Assembly: GCA_013205155.1 (NCBI GenBank)
Contig: JABMMT010000013.1
Span: 1-5,543, forward strand
Source: Betaproteobacteria bacterium
Lineage (GTDB): Bacteria > Pseudomonadota > Gammaproteobacteria > Burkholderiales > Burkholderiaceae
Reading direction: 5' to 3'
Length of the DNA: 5,543 nucleotides
A model generated the notes under the pieces. That model was not told the DNA's origin. It saw only the letters and a list, made by a program, of their open reading frames with translations, and searched no databases. Position 1 is the stretch's first letter; every line of letters begins with the position of its first letter. Of this stretch, positions 4,908 to 5,543 are shown in pieces. Made by a program: the position numbers and the translations under genes.

Positions 4908-5543
4908 ATGGAACTCATGGATATCGATGCAATCCTCCTTTCCCTAAAGCTGGCAGCCTGGACATTAGTCCTCATCATCCCATTTGGGGTTTGGGCGGCT
5001 CACAAGCTGATTCGTTTAGATAAGAGCAAGCCTTGGATTGAGGCTGCCTTAGCACTACCTCTGGTATTACCCCCTACTGTTTTAGGTTATTACCTACTGA
5101 TCGGCCTAGGTGGCAAAAGCATTTTTGGAGTACCCCTGGTTTTCTCCTTCACTGGAATCCTAATTGCCTCATTAATAGTCAACCTCCCCTTTGCTATACA
5201 ACCAATCCAACGCGCCTTTGAATCTATTAACCCAGAAATTCGAGAGGCTGCTCAAGTGAGCGGTCTTAGTAATTGGCAAATCTTTCACTTAATTGAACTC
5301 CCATTAGCTTGGCGAGGCATTACTAGTGCCGCCGTATTAACTTTTGCACATACTCTTGGCGAGTTTGGTGTCATTTTGATGGTAGGCGGTGCTATACCTG
5401 GTGAAACTAAAACAGTCTCTATTGCAATCTATGACAAAGTACAAAGTTTTGATACTTCTGGCGCAGGTGCCCTGGCCTTACTCTTGCTAGGAATTTCTTT
5501 AGTTGCCATCGCAGTCTCATATGGTGTTTTTGGCAAAAGTACT
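4908..5543 (+). CDS. modB: ModB, molybdate ABC transporter permease (3' end cut off)
   Basis: Inner-membrane channel subunit that, with ModA and ModC, imports molybdate. The 212 visible codons have no stop; the family is usually about 225-230 residues, so only the tail is missing. Hydrophobic segments lie near residues 8-32, 46-67, 76-97, 138-160 and 185-207. The signature loop that docks on the ATPase is at 113-132, EAAQVSGLSNWQIFHLIELP, followed by LGEFGVILMVGG at 150-161 and IPGETKT, both typical of ModB. The start is ATG 4908, or ATG 4917 three codons later; neither has a good ribosome-binding site. It is divergent from the sox operon and has no modA before it. Its product would supply molybdenum for the SoxC cofactor. 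A tungstate or sulfate permease is a less likely alternative. Confidence 0.93.
   Translation, partial: MELMDIDAILLSLKLAAWTLVLIIPFGVWAAHKLIRLDKSKPWIEAALALPLVLPPTVLGYYLLIGLGGKSIFGVPLVFSFTGILIASLIVNLPFAIQPIQRAFESINPEIREAAQVSGLSNWQIFHLIELPLAWRGITSAAVLTFAHTLGEFGVILMVGGAIPGETKTVSIAIYDKVQSFDTSGAGALALLLLGISLVAIAVSYGVFGKST

Noticed and set aside
1..5543. A novel multi-gene system, mobile element or CRISPR array
   Set aside because: All genes belong to known Sox, ArsR or molybdate-transport families in a familiar order; no transposase, integrase, phage genes or regularly spaced repeats were seen.

Overview
The window carries most of a sulfur-oxidation (Sox) operon on the minus strand, followed after a short divergent promoter region by the start of a molybdate-transporter gene on the plus strand. 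Every gene is a recognisable family member and coding density is high. No mobile element, CRISPR array, rRNA or tRNA was seen. The order arsR-soxC-soxD-soxY-soxZ-soxA-soxX, the moderately AT-rich composition, the monoheme SoxA and the truncated-at-edge long-form SoxX point to a betaproteobacterium of the Burkholderiales. A freshwater Polynucleobacter-like organism is my best guess, inferred from style and gene order and not from a database match.

Layout, in order of minus-strand transcription: an ArsR-family repressor (4471-4806, GTG start); soxC, the molybdenum subunit of sulfane dehydrogenase (3031-4431); soxD, its diheme cytochrome c subunit (1959-3047, overlapping soxC by 17 bp); soxY, the sulfur-carrying protein ending in GGCGG (1439-1891); soxZ, its partner (1078-1386); soxA, a monoheme cytochrome (226-1038); and the first 68 codons of soxX (1-206), cut by the window edge. 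Gaps between genes are 19-67 bp, so all seven probably form one operon that continues (soxX remainder, then probably soxB) beyond position 1.

On the plus strand, modB, the membrane permease of a molybdate ABC transporter, begins at 4908 and is still open at 5543. The 101 bp between arsR and modB are rich in symmetry: an AT-rich inverted repeat next to arsR (likely ArsR-type operator), a small palindrome at the arsR ribosome-binding site, and two abutting perfect 7-bp inverted repeats that cover a good sigma-70-like promoter for modB.

Together: SoxXA would attach thiosulfate to the cysteine of SoxY (in SoxYZ), SoxB (outside the window) would release sulfate, and SoxCD would oxidise the remaining sulfane sulfur, giving complete oxidation to sulfate without sulfur storage. 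SoxC needs molybdenum cofactor, so the divergent molybdate permease makes biological sense. The cysteine-rich ArsR protein is the obvious candidate for a reactive-sulfur-responsive repressor of the operon. This is a known system; the least described parts are the regulator's cysteine layout and the shared intergenic region.
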